Of a stretch of DNA of 64,000 nt, positions 1 through 9,379 are shown one piece after another; positions within the stretch are counted from its first letter, which is position 1; each line of letters starts with the position of its first letter. The translations under genes were made by a program, and so were the position numbers. This DNA is from Chitinophagaceae bacterium 26-R-25 (GTDB lineage Bacteria > Bacteroidota > Bacteroidia > Chitinophagales > Chitinophagaceae), in assembly GCA_029906195.1 (NCBI GenBank), contig JARWSJ010000001.1, forward strand, positions 1,426,001 through 1,490,000. Reading direction: 5' to 3'. The notes below the pieces were generated by a model. That model saw nothing but the letters and a program-made list of their open reading frames with translations, searched no databases and was not told the DNA's origin.

Positions 1-551
1 AAATTTACACACTCATCGAAGCTGGCGCGGGTAGCCTTGAAATTTGAATTAAGATCAAATGGTTTTGAAAACAATGGCACTCCACCATAATCTCTTACCA
101 GCATGTAGTAAGCAAATGCGCGTAAGTAAAGCACTTCGCCTTTCAAACGATTGCGCACGCTTGAATCACCAGGCACTGCATCAATTTTTGACAAGAAGGT
201 GTTGCAGTTTTGAATGTTGTAAAACTCAAGCGACCAGATGTCGAAGTTACCTAAGTTGTCAGGTGTTAATGTTCCTTTGTTAAGAACAGATTCGTTGTAG
301 TCATTGAACTTGTTATATCCTTCGTCACACGCTGCAGACAATGCCCATGAGCGGCTTGATTTGTTATCCCAATTGTGCTGCACAGTAGGCAGGATATTGT
401 ATAAGTTGTTAGCGTATGCTTCAGTAAGGCTGAGATCAGTCCACACAGATGCATCGGTATATGAATCTAGTGGTGGTTTATTTAAAACATTTTTTGTGCA
501 GGCTTGCAACAGCACTGCTATGGCTATGATAGATTTTACAATATTTTTCAT
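1..551 (-). CDS. SusD/RagB-like outer-membrane glycan-binding lipoprotein (N-terminal part, cut by window start)
   Basis: Reading the minus strand from an ATG at 551 gives an open frame of 183 codons that runs off the left edge. It starts with a lipoprotein signal peptide ending in the lipobox LQAC (Cys18) and continues with the typical SusD start (LNKPPLDSYTD) and the helix region LKGEVLYLRAFAYYMLVRDYGGVP that the family shares (TPR-like). SusD proteins cap the SusC transporter at the cell surface and bind the glycan. It lies 19 bases after the SusC gene on the same strand, so the two form the usual pair. Family assignment is strong; the substrate cannot be told. Confidence 0.93.
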   Translation of the reverse strand, partial: MKNIVKSIIAIAVLLQACTKNVLNKPPLDSYTDASVWTDLSLTEAYANNLYNILPTVQHNWDNKSSRSWALSAACDEGYNKFNDYNESVLNKGTLTPDNLGNFDIWSLEFYNIQNCNTFLSKIDAVPGDSSVRNRLKGEVLYLRAFAYYMLVRDYGGVPLFSKPFDLNSNFKATRASFDECVN

Positions 552-570
552 ACAAATTTGTTTGCAGTTA

Positions 571-3500
571 TTACAGGTTTACATTCAGTCCAAAACGAAT
601 GGTGCGGGTTTGAGGATATGAAACCCCTGTCAGGCTTGTATTTTCAGGATCAACTCCATATCTTTTCAATCCATCAACAGAGAAAATATTTGAGCCGCCT
701 ACAAATAATCTAAGCTGTGAAATGCTGATCCTTTTTAAAAAATCATTGTCAGTGAAAATATATGAAAGCTCTGCATTCTTCAATCGGAGGAAGGAAGCAT
801 CCCTTACATACAGGTCAGCATCTACGTTGTTTCTTGAATCGCCATTGTTGCTCGCTCTTGGAAATTTCGCATCAGGCGTTGCTTCTGTTGAAACAAACCT
901 GTCATCATACACCCACGTTGGCGGCACTACTACAGCACTTTGTGCCTGTGGACGTATCTGAACCTTAGCAATAGTCTGGCCCGCAAATATCATGTTAAGG
1001 CTCCATCCTTTATAGGTGAAAGACACCGGAAGACCGAACGATAGTCTTGGTTTCACGCCATAGTCAATACGCACTTTATCCTTCGATGTAATTTGTCCAT
1101 CATGATCGATATCCTGTATCCAAAGATCGCCAGGGCCTGCGCCGGGAAGGTGGGGGCTTTTCAATACTTCATCCTGTGTATGATAGATGCCACTTGTTTG
1201 ATAAGCCAGCCATGAGTCTACGGTGTGACCAGTATACTGCTGCCATGCAGGAATGTTGGGTGATTCGTCCTGGTAAATAACTTTGCTTTTCGCATAAGTA
1301 AGATTCACACCAACACTATATTGAAAGTCTCTGTTTGTTGCCTGTCTGTAGTTTATAGCAAACTCAAATCCACGATTCAACGACTTACCAATATTCATGA
1401 AGGGCAGGCTGAGCCCGGTGTATTGAGGCACTGACGACAGTGGTTGAGCCAATATATCACTGCGATAGTTTCTGAATACGTCGAATGTGATGTTCAGTTT
1501 GTTTTGCAGCAACGTCATGTCAACACCAAGGTTTCTGGTGTCTTGCTTTTCCCAGGTAATGTTAGGATTAGGAACTGAAGAAGGGGAGAGATTGGTAGAC
1601 TGCGTATAGGAATCCGAAAAGTAAGTATAGTAAGCTGGATTGGTAACAATTCCATACTTCGTCATGTAGTAATATTGCGCAACAGCATCACTACCCATGA
1701 TACCCCATGAAGCCCTGAGTTTAAGATTGTTGATAACAGGCAACAAAGGTTTGAAAAAGTTTTCATCCGAAATGCGCCAGCCAAGTGCCACCGCGGGAAA
1801 CAGGCCCCATTGTTTATCCGGCGCGAAATTGAATGAACCGTTGTATCGTAAAATTAAATTGGCTAAATATTTCCCCTTGTATGCATAATCGACTTTACCG
1901 AAATAACTGGCGCGGCCCCACTGCGATGCTGAGCCTGTGCCCAGTTGGTTAAGATCTGCGCCGGAAAACAATTGATCAAGCGAAGATCCCAAAAGGTCCT
2001 GGCGTTGAGCGGTAGTGCTGGTGTAGTTGTAGGTTGTTTGCTCATAAGCAGCAAATGCGCTAACGTTATGATCGCCAAACTGCCTGTCGTATCCAAGCTT
2101 TAGAAACAATGTGTTCTCAGCAGACTGTGAGCTGGTTTGCGTGATCTGGCTCAGTGCAGTGCTGCTGTATTGATCCGTGTAAGTATCTGTAGCCTTGTTG
2201 TAGGAATACGCGTGCCATGGTCTTTTATAAAATTTATTAAACGTGTTGATGTTGTCAAAAGCACCGTAACCACTTACTGAAAGACCTTTTGTAATGAATG
2301 GAAGTTGTATATCAATTCCCACTTTCGGGTTAAAGGTCAGGTAGTTGATGTTGTTGTAACCAGGTTCTGTAGAGCTCATCAGTACAGGGTTTCTACCATA
2401 ACCCAAGCCACCGGATGGCAATCCGTTTTTCCAGTACACAGGTATGAATGGATAAATGCTTATCATTTCATGCATGATGCTTCCATCATCGATCGCAGGA
2501 TTCTTCGAAGTCTCTTTCCATGCCGCAAGATCAACATTGAACTTGATGTATTTATTTGCCCTGATATCAATATTGGATCGCAGGTTGAAATTTTGGTAGG
2601 ACAGGTCACTATTGCTATAGTTACTTTTTTGATTGATGTATTGACCGGAAACATTGTAGCGCACATTGTCTGTACCGCCAGAAACAGATAAGGCGTGGCT
2701 CGTTTGCGGAGCCCATGCTTTATACACCTGGCCCGTCCAGTCCGTGCTCGTATAGTCAGGATCATTGCCGGCTTTGTATTTCTCTATTTCTTCAGGATCA
2801 TAAGGCGTTTGTGTTCCGTTGATAACAGCCAGCTCATTGTAATAAGTCATGTACTGCCATGCATTCACACGAGGAGCGATTCGTGTTAAATGCTGAAAAG
2901 CCATGTTACCGTCATACTGAATAACCGGCTTGCCCGATTTACCTCTTTTTGTCGTAACCAACACAACACCATTCGCGGCACGCACTCCGTAAATGGCTGC
3001 TGATGCGTCTTTCAGGAGTGTTATGCTTTCAACATCAGCAGGATTGATCCTGTTCATGTTTCTGTCAGGAATGCCGTCCACAACGATCAGCGGGCCAACG
3101 CCTGTTGAACCGTTCGCAAACGTGTTGTATCCACGAACCAACATCAATGCATCATCATAGCCTGGTTTACCGGAACGGTTGTTGATAACCAAACCGGGAG
3201 AAATACCTGCCAGCGCATTGGAAATTGAAGGAGAGGAGTTCATGCGAACATCTTCTGGTTTGATGGTCGTTACAGCTGCTGTTAAGCTCGCTTTCTTTTG
3301 TGTAGAATAACCCACCACTACAACTTCCTGCTGCTGTAAATCAGGCGACACCTGCATTACAATGGTTATGTTCGTTTTATTCTGCAGGCTTATTTCCTGT
3401 GTTTTATAACCTATGAATGAAATGACGAGGATTGCGTTTTGCGGATCTTTTACAGTCAAATCAAAATTTCCATCAGCATCAGTGGATGTGCCGATTGTTG

Positions 3501-3972
3501 TACCTTTTATGGCAATGGTTGCACCTGCCAGAGACTTGCCGGTTTCATCCGTTACGTGGCCCTTAATAATGCCAACTGGTGCGGACGATTCCGTTATTGC
3601 ACCGGGTAAAGTAACAAATGTGGAAGCAGACTTAATGATCACAGTTCTATCAACAATGGCATAACTGAGCGGCAGGTTTTTAAAGCATGCATTCAATGCT
3701 TCCTGAATGCTCACATTCTGAAGCGTAAGGGAAATGTTGCTCTGCTTCTGGATCATTTCGTAATTGTACAGAAAGTCAAAGCCACTTTGTTTTTGAATGA
3801 GGCCTATGGCCTTCAACAACGGAATGTTTTTTTCCTTTATGGTAATCTGGGAAAAAGTTTTAGCGTTCACAGAAAGAACACTCACAAGCAGCAAAGCAAT
3901 TGTTAATTTCATGGGCAATAACCATGTTAATTTTTGCCGTCTTTTTTGAAAGACATTGGCTAAAAAAGGCAT
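571..3972 (-). CDS. SusC/RagA-type TonB-dependent outer-membrane transporter with STN signalling domain
   Basis: This 1133-residue protein imports oligosaccharides through the outer membrane. A signal peptide (about residues 1-38, with a second possible start at Met21) is followed by an STN domain (about 42-95), a carboxypeptidase-D-like beta-sandwich (about 135-215, GHVTDETGKSLAGATI), a plug domain (about 215-330, with the SusC hallmark VVVGYSTQKK) and a beta-barrel. The STN domain is what contacts a FecR protein in FecA-type signalling, and a FecR and a sigma gene lie directly upstream on the same strand. Length is normal. A stem-loop leader precedes it at 4019-4059. The substrate is unknown. 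Confidence 0.95.
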   Translation of the reverse strand: MPFLANVFQKRRQKLTWLLPMKLTIALLLVSVLSVNAKTFSQITIKEKNIPLLKAIGLIQKQSGFDFLYNYEMIQKQSNISLTLQNVSIQEALNACFKNLPLSYAIVDRTVIIKSASTFVTLPGAITESSAPVGIIKGHVTDETGKSLAGATIAIKGTTIGTSTDADGNFDLTVKDPQNAILVISFIGYKTQEISLQNKTNITIVMQVSPDLQQQEVVVVGYSTQKKASLTAAVTTIKPEDVRMNSSPSISNALAGISPGLVINNRSGKPGYDDALMLVRGYNTFANGSTGVGPLIVVDGIPDRNMNRINPADVESITLLKDASAAIYGVRAANGVVLVTTKRGKSGKPVIQYDGNMAFQHLTRIAPRVNAWQYMTYYNELAVINGTQTPYDPEEIEKYKAGNDPDYTSTDWTGQVYKAWAPQTSHALSVSGGTDNVRYNVSGQYINQKSNYSNSDLSYQNFNLRSNIDIRANKYIKFNVDLAAWKETSKNPAIDDGSIMHEMISIYPFIPVYWKNGLPSGGLGYGRNPVLMSSTEPGYNNINYLTFNPKVGIDIQLPFITKGLSVSGYGAFDNINTFNKFYKRPWHAYSYNKATDTYTDQYSSTALSQITQTSSQSAENTLFLKLGYDRQFGDHNVSAFAAYEQTTYNYTSTTAQRQDLLGSSLDQLFSGADLNQLGTGSASQWGRASYFGKVDYAYKGKYLANLILRYNGSFNFAPDKQWGLFPAVALGWRISDENFFKPLLPVINNLKLRASWGIMGSDAVAQYYYMTKYGIVTNPAYYTYFSDSYTQSTNLSPSSVPNPNITWEKQDTRNLGVDMTLLQNKLNITFDVFRNYRSDILAQPLSSVPQYTGLSLPFMNIGKSLNRGFEFAINYRQATNRDFQYSVGVNLTYAKSKVIYQDESPNIPAWQQYTGHTVDSWLAYQTSGIYHTQDEVLKSPHLPGAGPGDLWIQDIDHDGQITSKDKVRIDYGVKPRLSFGLPVSFTYKGWSLNMIFAGQTIAKVQIRPQAQSAVVVPPTWVYDDRFVSTEATPDAKFPRASNNGDSRNNVDADLYVRDASFLRLKNAELSYIFTDNDFLKRISISQLRLFVGGSNIFSVDGLKRYGVDPENTSLTGVSYPQTRTIRFGLNVNL

Positions 3973-4018
3973 ACATTTACTTTTTAGGTTAAATAATGAG
4001 AACTCTATCAGACTTTAT

Positions 4019-4059
4019 GTTTAGCCTAATTCCGCCGGGAGTAGTACCAGTACTTCCGG
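4019..4059 (-). promoter_or_regulatory. Stem-loop leader upstream of susC (copy 1)
   Basis: On the minus strand TAAAAACCGG opens a 9-bp stem (4051-4059 with 4035-4043, one A-C mismatch) with a 7-base loop, followed by CGGCGGAA and CTAAAC. The last base lies 46 bases before the susC ATG. A matching element with the same stem, mismatch, loop size and downstream words precedes the second susC at 28813-28857. No known riboswitch or leader is recognised; the role is inferred to be regulatory because of the conserved place and structure. Confidence 0.6.
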
Positions 4060-4079
4060 TTTTTACTTGGCAGAAGTCA

Positions 4080-5282
4080 CTACTTGTTTTTTAGTTGCGC
4101 AACCAGTTTTTTTCCTTCAATTTTAAATGAATAAGTTCCGGTCATTTCCAGCAGGGAAACTATTTTAGAAAGAGGAAAGTCTCTTGAAACTGATCCTCCG
4201 ATATGCCCTTCAATCTCGCTGCCTTTATACACGACGTCAACATCATACCATCTCGCAACTTGCCGCAGCACACTACTGATCTCTGTCGCTTCACCGAAAT
4301 CAAACTTGTTGTTCTTCCAGGCTATAACAGCGGCTGCATCTACATTCTCCGTTACGGTCATTTTAGAGGAAATAGACGCCTGATCATTCGGCTTTAACAG
4401 GCAGGAGGGTTGCCCGGCTTTATCAACTCTTACCGATCCTTCGAGCAACGTTATTCTACTTTGAGGTTCATCATCATAAGTGTTCATGTTGAAACTCGTT
4501 CCCAACACAGACACTGTAATGTTATTGCTGGTAACTTTGAAAGGCTTTGCCTTATTTTGTGCCACTTCAAAATACACTTCGCCAGTTGTTTCAACTTGCC
4601 TGTCGTGACCAACAAAAGAAACCGGAAACTTTAAAGAAGACGCAGCATTGAGCCAGACTTTTGTTCCGTCTGAAAGTGTTAAGCTGAGAATTTTACTTCC
4701 CCGGGGAACCGCTACTGTATTGTATTGCAGGCGATCATTTCCACTTTCTTCATTATAGGCGATTGATCCGTTTGCGAGTTTTTGAATGTTGGTATTTCCC
4801 TGTGCCGCAATTTTTCCACTTTGTGCGCTGTCCAAAACAATCTTCGAACCATCGGCCAGGGTAAGTGTGGCATTGCTAACGGAAGGCGCAGCAACATCAG
4901 GTTGCTTTACTGCATAGGATGAAGTGGTATTGCTTTTATATTTAACAAGCCAAGCAGCGGCACCACCGAGGAACAGTAAGAAAATGGCGGCGGCTCCGAA
5001 CCAGTATTTTTTATAGGATCTGATGGTTCTTACAGGAGCAGCAGAAGGAGTCTCATTAATAGAGTGAATGATAGAGTTGAAAATTTCATCTGATTCCGAA
5101 GGGCTCCCGCTATCCTGCAATGCATTGTACTGGTGTATTTGCAGGTTAATCATTTCTTGTATAACGGGTCGGAACTCATCATCCTGCACGTACTGAAAGA
5201 ATTGTAGCTTTTCGTCTTCTGTGCAGCTATTGTTCACATACCTGTCAAACAGTTGTTGTAATTCGGCAAGGCGATCGTTCAT
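4080..5282 (-). CDS. FecR-family anti-sigma factor / sigma regulator
   Basis: A 400-residue inner-membrane protein. The N-terminal cytoplasmic part (about 1-85) is followed by one transmembrane helix (about 90-110, FGAAAIFLLFLGGAAAWL), a periplasmic FecR domain (about 180-280, with VPRGSKILSLTLSDGTKVWL and TGEVYFEVA) and a C-terminal DUF4974 (about 325-395). It should hold the neighbouring ECF sigma factor and receive a signal from the STN domain of the SusC protein. It lies between the two in the usual order sigma, FecR, SusC, SusD. Confidence 0.95.
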   Translation of the reverse strand: MNDRLAELQQLFDRYVNNSCTEDEKLQFFQYVQDDEFRPVIQEMINLQIHQYNALQDSGSPSESDEIFNSIIHSINETPSAAPVRTIRSYKKYWFGAAAIFLLFLGGAAAWLVKYKSNTTSSYAVKQPDVAAPSVSNATLTLADGSKIVLDSAQSGKIAAQGNTNIQKLANGSIAYNEESGNDRLQYNTVAVPRGSKILSLTLSDGTKVWLNAASSLKFPVSFVGHDRQVETTGEVYFEVAQNKAKPFKVTSNNITVSVLGTSFNMNTYDDEPQSRITLLEGSVRVDKAGQPSCLLKPNDQASISSKMTVTENVDAAAVIAWKNNKFDFGEATEISSVLRQVARWYDVDVVYKGSEIEGHIGGSVSRDFPLSKIVSLLEMTGTYSFKIEGKKLVAQLKNK

Positions 5283-5359
5283 TTATACGTTTTTTTAACC
5301 CGGGTTATGAACCCCGTAACTAAAGAGACTCGATAAATGAAAAAGAGGGGTACTCGTTG

Positions 5360-5968
5360 TTAAAATAAATTTACAAGCGTGCAGAGGAGCACAATATGTC
5401 CGTGCGAGATAAGATAACTCTTAACCGACCTGGATGCCCTGACGATGTGTTTCTTCACTGTTTCTTTTGAAATGTGAAGCAGGTCGGCAATTTCATGATA
5501 CTTTAATCCTTCGAACCGGCTCAGTTCAAATACTCTTTTTTGCTGGGGAGGTAAATGCTCCAGCGCCTGTGCGATCGTATTCTGCAAATCCTTTCCCAGC
5601 ACAATGTTCAAGGTATTCTCATCTTCTGATTCCACGTCATCGCCGATGGCATTCTCCATCAGGCCAAGGAAAGCATGCTTCTTCAAATGATCATACATGC
5701 AATTTCTTACAAGTGCATTAAAATAAGCGTCAAAGTTTTCGATGTCAGGTAATTTGCTTCTGTTTATCCAGAGTTTGATAAAAACCTCTTGCAGCGCGTC
5801 AATGGCATAGGTTTCTTCCTTTAAAATCTTCTTGGCGATAAACAATACTTTGCGGTGATATTGATCAAAAAGGAGCTTGAACGCCGATTCATCAGCGTTG
5901 GCTATTTTCCCAAGAAGCAGTTTTACTTCGTCATCCAGTAAATCACGGTTCAGACTTCGCACAAGCAA
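5360..5968 (-). CDS. ECF RNA polymerase sigma factor (PUL1)
   Basis: About 200 residues with sigma region 2 (about 33-98, ALQEVFIKLWINR) and region 4 (about 135-185, LPPQQKRVFELSRFEGLKYHE, helix-turn-helix ISKETVKKHI). It belongs to the Bacteroidota FecI-like group that drives SusC/SusD operons. The frame has no ATG near its beginning: it can start at TTG 5968 or at GTG 5962, so the exact N-terminus is uncertain. It is followed 77 bases later by its FecR partner and diverges from the GH31 gene. Confidence 0.93.
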   Translation of the reverse strand: MLVRSLNRDLLDDEVKLLLGKIANADESAFKLLFDQYHRKVLFIAKKILKEETYAIDALQEVFIKLWINRSKLPDIENFDAYFNALVRNCMYDHLKKHAFLGLMENAIGDDVESEDENTLNIVLGKDLQNTIAQALEHLPPQQKRVFELSRFEGLKYHEIADLLHISKETVKKHIVRASRSVKSYLISHGHIVLLCTLVNLF

Positions 5969-6115
5969 GCAGCAGTTTGAACGCGAATATATATTTAATT
6001 TTTACTGTACAAAAAATAGAGTGAATAATTAGAAACTATTCTGAGTTAGTGATCGAATTTAGTTTTTTAAGGACATTGCAATCGGTTAACTTAAAAAATC
6101 TTTCACAAAATGACA

Positions 6116-6125
6116 CAAACGTTTG
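6116..6125. promoter_or_regulatory. Palindromic operator candidate CAAACGTTTG (site 1)
   Basis: A perfect 10-base palindrome in the divergent region between the sigma gene and the GH31 gene, ending 68 bases before the GH31 ATG. The same 10 bases occur at 26591-26600 and 36600-36609, each upstream of a PUL gene. Sites 1 and 3 share the 15-mer ACACAAACGTTTGCG. The central CG is typical of LacI-family operators; the regulator is not in this window. Confidence 0.6.
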
Positions 6126-6193
6126 CGTTGTCCTGATGGCTGCAGTAGTGTTACCTTGAATAATTATTAGTTCTCCTAAATATTTTTTTGTCA

Positions 6194-9100
6194 ATGAACA
6201 GGGAAAGATCGTTCGCCATTATTGCAGCCTTTATCATAATCATATTGTCGTCAAACTTACCGTTAACGGCCCAAACAAAAGTATTTTACAAAGAAAGCTT
6301 TTCATCTCCGGAGCTACCAAAGGGTTGGTACAAACCAGCTGTGGGCGTTTGGGATCCTCAATGGATAGTGACCGACCAACCATATCCCGGTTCATATAAA
6401 TACCAGCAGCAGGCACCGCCGATAGCTTCTGAAAGCCGCGGTTATCATCTTCAATTCCAGGCAGGCTATTTTACAGATGAAGATGTGGACTGGTGGGCAA
6501 AAAAGAAAAACTTCCCCGATGGTTATGTAGTATCTGCACCAATCGATTGCTCGCAACGGGAGTCTGTTATACTGCGCTTCCAGCAAAAGTTTCGCTGGTG
6601 GGATTATAAACAAAATGATACCAGCGGTCTTTTTGTGGGCGTGAGTACTGACAGCATACACTGGCAACAATGGGATGTTCGCGGCGGCACACCATCTGCT
6701 ACCGACATGTTTGCACCATTGAAAGAAGAAATAAATATTTCAAAATGGGCAGCCCATCAGCCAAAGGTTTTCCTGCGTTTTTACTGGAAAGGAATGATGG
6801 CCTGGTATTGGATGGTAGATGATATAACGCTTGCAGAGGCTTACAATAACGATGTAGCAGCAGTGAAACTTCTTTCACACAATGAAACATCCAATCGTTT
6901 TACCGACCACGATATTATAACATTGCGTATTAAAAATGCAGGATCAAAACCGGTAACCAAAAACGTTGAAGTACGCTGCACGATTGATGGCTCCAAGACA
7001 ATTAAAAAAGTTGTCGAGATTTCTTCACAAGGCTGGGAACCCGGTACGGACAAGGATATTTCATTCCCGGCAGAGAACCTCGCAGGCAAACCTTCTCATT
7101 CTTTTAAGTTTGTAATTGATTATTCCGGGGACGAAAATAAAAGCAACGACAGCCTTACCATCAAGGCAAATGCAGAAGCATCCACGTTGGGAAAGTTGAC
7201 CGCATACAAACAGAATGGCAATACGTTTGACCTTGCTTCAGGCATCAGTAAATTAAAACTCATTTTTTACCGCGATGATATTTTTCGTTTATGGCTGGCA
7301 CCAAATGGTGATTTTACAGAACCGGCGCACGGCGATATTGTGGTGGGAGATCCGCAAAAAAATACGAAAGTCAGTTCGGTTGACAAGGGCACATACTATG
7401 CGCTATCTACAGGCAAATTTGTTGTAAGGGTATATAAACAGCCTCTGCGTTTTGCCATGTACGATGCAGCTGATCGCACCTTGCTGTGGCAGGAACTGAA
7501 GCCGATAACTTCGGGAGCTAAAACCGTACAAACATTGGCTTCCCGGGCAGACGAGTATTTTTATGGTTGTGGGATGCAGAACGGATACTTCTCTCATAAA
7601 GGCAAAGACATCATGATAGAAAAAGGTGGTGGCTGGAACGATGGAGGAAGAGCAAACCCTGCGCCCTTCTACATGAGCACTGCCGGCTATGGCGTTTTGA
7701 GAAATACATTTGATGCGGGCTTGTATAGTTTCAAGGACACATTGAAGCTCTCTCATGATGAAAACAGGTTCGATGCATTTTATTTTTATGGTCCTTCATT
7801 AAAAGCGATTTTGAATGGCTACACCGATATTTCCGGAAAACCTTTCCTGATGCCGCGATGGGCGTTGAGCCTAGGTGATGCAAACTGTTACAACAAACCT
7901 GCACGCGACAAAAAACCTCAAACAACACCGGATGTAATCTGGAAGGTTGCGGATGAATATGTAAAGCATGACATGCCGCGTGGATGGATTTTACCGAACG
8001 ATGGCTATGGTTGCGGTTATGTAAAACTGGACAGTGTTGTTAGCGAGTTGCACAAAAGAGGCTTCTATACAGGCTTATGGACGGAGAACGGCGTTACAAA
8101 AATTGCAACAGAAGTTGGTCAGTATGGCACCAGGCTTTGCAAGCTGGATGTAGCATGGGTTGGCCCAGGTTATAAATATGCACTTGATGGATGCAAGGCA
8201 GCATACAATGGCATTGAGCAAAACAGCAATGCCCGTGGCTATGTATGGAGCGTAATGGGATGGGCGGGCACGCAACGTTACAGCACCGTTTGGAGTGGTG
8301 ATCAGTCAGGCTCATGGGAATACATTCGTTTTCATATTCCAACATTCATAGGCTCTGGTTTGTCTGCGCAAAATGCTGCATCCAGTGATATTGACGGTAT
8401 TTTCGGCGGCAGTGATTCCACCTACGTACGCGACATGCAATGGAAATGTTTTATTCCTGTGTTGATGGTGATGAGCGGCTGGGCAAAACACGACAAGCAA
8501 CCGTGGATATACGGCGAGCCATACACCAGCATCAACCGCAAATACCTGCGCCTGAAAATGCGCATGACGCCTTACATGTATACGCTTTGCTATGATGCTT
8601 ATAAAACCGGCGTTCCTGCCACACGTGGCCTGGTGCTCGAGTATCCGGATGATCCTGTAGCCAAAGGAACGCTGACTCAATATGAATTTTTGGCCGGCCC
8701 TTCATTGCTTGTTGCTCCAGTATACAAGAAGGAAACGGTGCGAGACAGCATCTATTTGCCTGCAGGCAAATGGCACGACTACTGGAGCGGAGAGATACAT
8801 GAGGGCAAACAATGGCTGCGCAACTATGATGCGCCATTGGAAAAATTACCGCTCTTTGTAAGAGATGGCGCCATCATTCCCATGTATCCGGAAATGAATT
8901 ATGATGGAGAAAAACGTGCAGACACCTTAACGCTGGATGTTTATCCTTCCGGTCACTCAACTTTCAATATGTACGAAGATGATGGCTTGACACGCGAACA
9001 TCGTAATGGCGCTTTTGCTACTACAAAGATTGAAGTAACACAAACCAATAAAACAACAGTGCGTGTTCACCCTGCTGTTGGCAACTATAAAGGGAAATAT

Positions 9101-9307
9101 TTGCAAAGGGCTTACTTGTTGCAGATTCACACAACGAAAGCGCCAATATCTGTAATGTTAAACGGAAAACAATTAAGAAAAGCAAGCAGCAAAGATGCAC
9201 TCGGAACAGACAGTTTCTATTTCGATGCAAACGATAGGAATGGAGTGTTGTTTGTAAGCACAGCCATGCTTTCAACTGCGCAAATGCAACAAATAAATAT
9301 CCAGTAG
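6194..9307 (+). CDS. Secreted GH31 glycosidase with N-terminal beta-sandwich modules
   Basis: The ATG at 6194 is preferred over an in-frame TTG two codons earlier. After a signal peptide ending at TAQ (about residue 27) comes a jelly-roll-like module (about 30-215, rich in Trp), then a CARDB-like domain (about 220-325) and the GH31 mutarotase-like and TIM-barrel domains. The probable nucleophile is Asp652 in KLDVAW and the acid/base Asp703 in WSGDQ, the latter in the GH31-typical context. The nucleophile motif is not the common WxDMNE of alpha-glucosidases and recalls GH31 members acting on other alpha-glycosides such as N-acetylgalactosaminides or galactosides; the substrate is open. The gene is divergent from the PUL1 sigma gene and has operator site 1 upstream. 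Confidence 0.9.
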   Translation: MNRERSFAIIAAFIIIILSSNLPLTAQTKVFYKESFSSPELPKGWYKPAVGVWDPQWIVTDQPYPGSYKYQQQAPPIASESRGYHLQFQAGYFTDEDVDWWAKKKNFPDGYVVSAPIDCSQRESVILRFQQKFRWWDYKQNDTSGLFVGVSTDSIHWQQWDVRGGTPSATDMFAPLKEEINISKWAAHQPKVFLRFYWKGMMAWYWMVDDITLAEAYNNDVAAVKLLSHNETSNRFTDHDIITLRIKNAGSKPVTKNVEVRCTIDGSKTIKKVVEISSQGWEPGTDKDISFPAENLAGKPSHSFKFVIDYSGDENKSNDSLTIKANAEASTLGKLTAYKQNGNTFDLASGISKLKLIFYRDDIFRLWLAPNGDFTEPAHGDIVVGDPQKNTKVSSVDKGTYYALSTGKFVVRVYKQPLRFAMYDAADRTLLWQELKPITSGAKTVQTLASRADEYFYGCGMQNGYFSHKGKDIMIEKGGGWNDGGRANPAPFYMSTAGYGVLRNTFDAGLYSFKDTLKLSHDENRFDAFYFYGPSLKAILNGYTDISGKPFLMPRWALSLGDANCYNKPARDKKPQTTPDVIWKVADEYVKHDMPRGWILPNDGYGCGYVKLDSVVSELHKRGFYTGLWTENGVTKIATEVGQYGTRLCKLDVAWVGPGYKYALDGCKAAYNGIEQNSNARGYVWSVMGWAGTQRYSTVWSGDQSGSWEYIRFHIPTFIGSGLSAQNAASSDIDGIFGGSDSTYVRDMQWKCFIPVLMVMSGWAKHDKQPWIYGEPYTSINRKYLRLKMRMTPYMYTLCYDAYKTGVPATRGLVLEYPDDPVAKGTLTQYEFLAGPSLLVAPVYKKETVRDSIYLPAGKWHDYWSGEIHEGKQWLRNYDAPLEKLPLFVRDGAIIPMYPEMNYDGEKRADTLTLDVYPSGHSTFNMYEDDGLTREHRNGAFATTKIEVTQTNKTTVRVHPAVGNYKGKYLQRAYLLQIHTTKAPISVMLNGKQLRKASSKDALGTDSFYFDANDRNGVLFVSTAMLSTAQMQQINIQ

Positions 9308-9320
9308 CATTCCGGGCAAT

Positions 9321-9375
9321 GAAATGTGTGCGGTTGATAGCTTCAATATGGGCTATCAGCCGCACATCTCATTTC
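9321..9375. terminator. Bidirectional hairpin terminator
   Basis: A long hairpin lies between two convergent genes: TGTGCGGTTGATAGC pairs with GCTATCAGCCGCACA (15 bp with one G-U pair), extended outward by GAAATG with CATTTC. It can end transcription from both sides. Confidence 0.75.
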
Positions 9376-9379
9376 CAGG

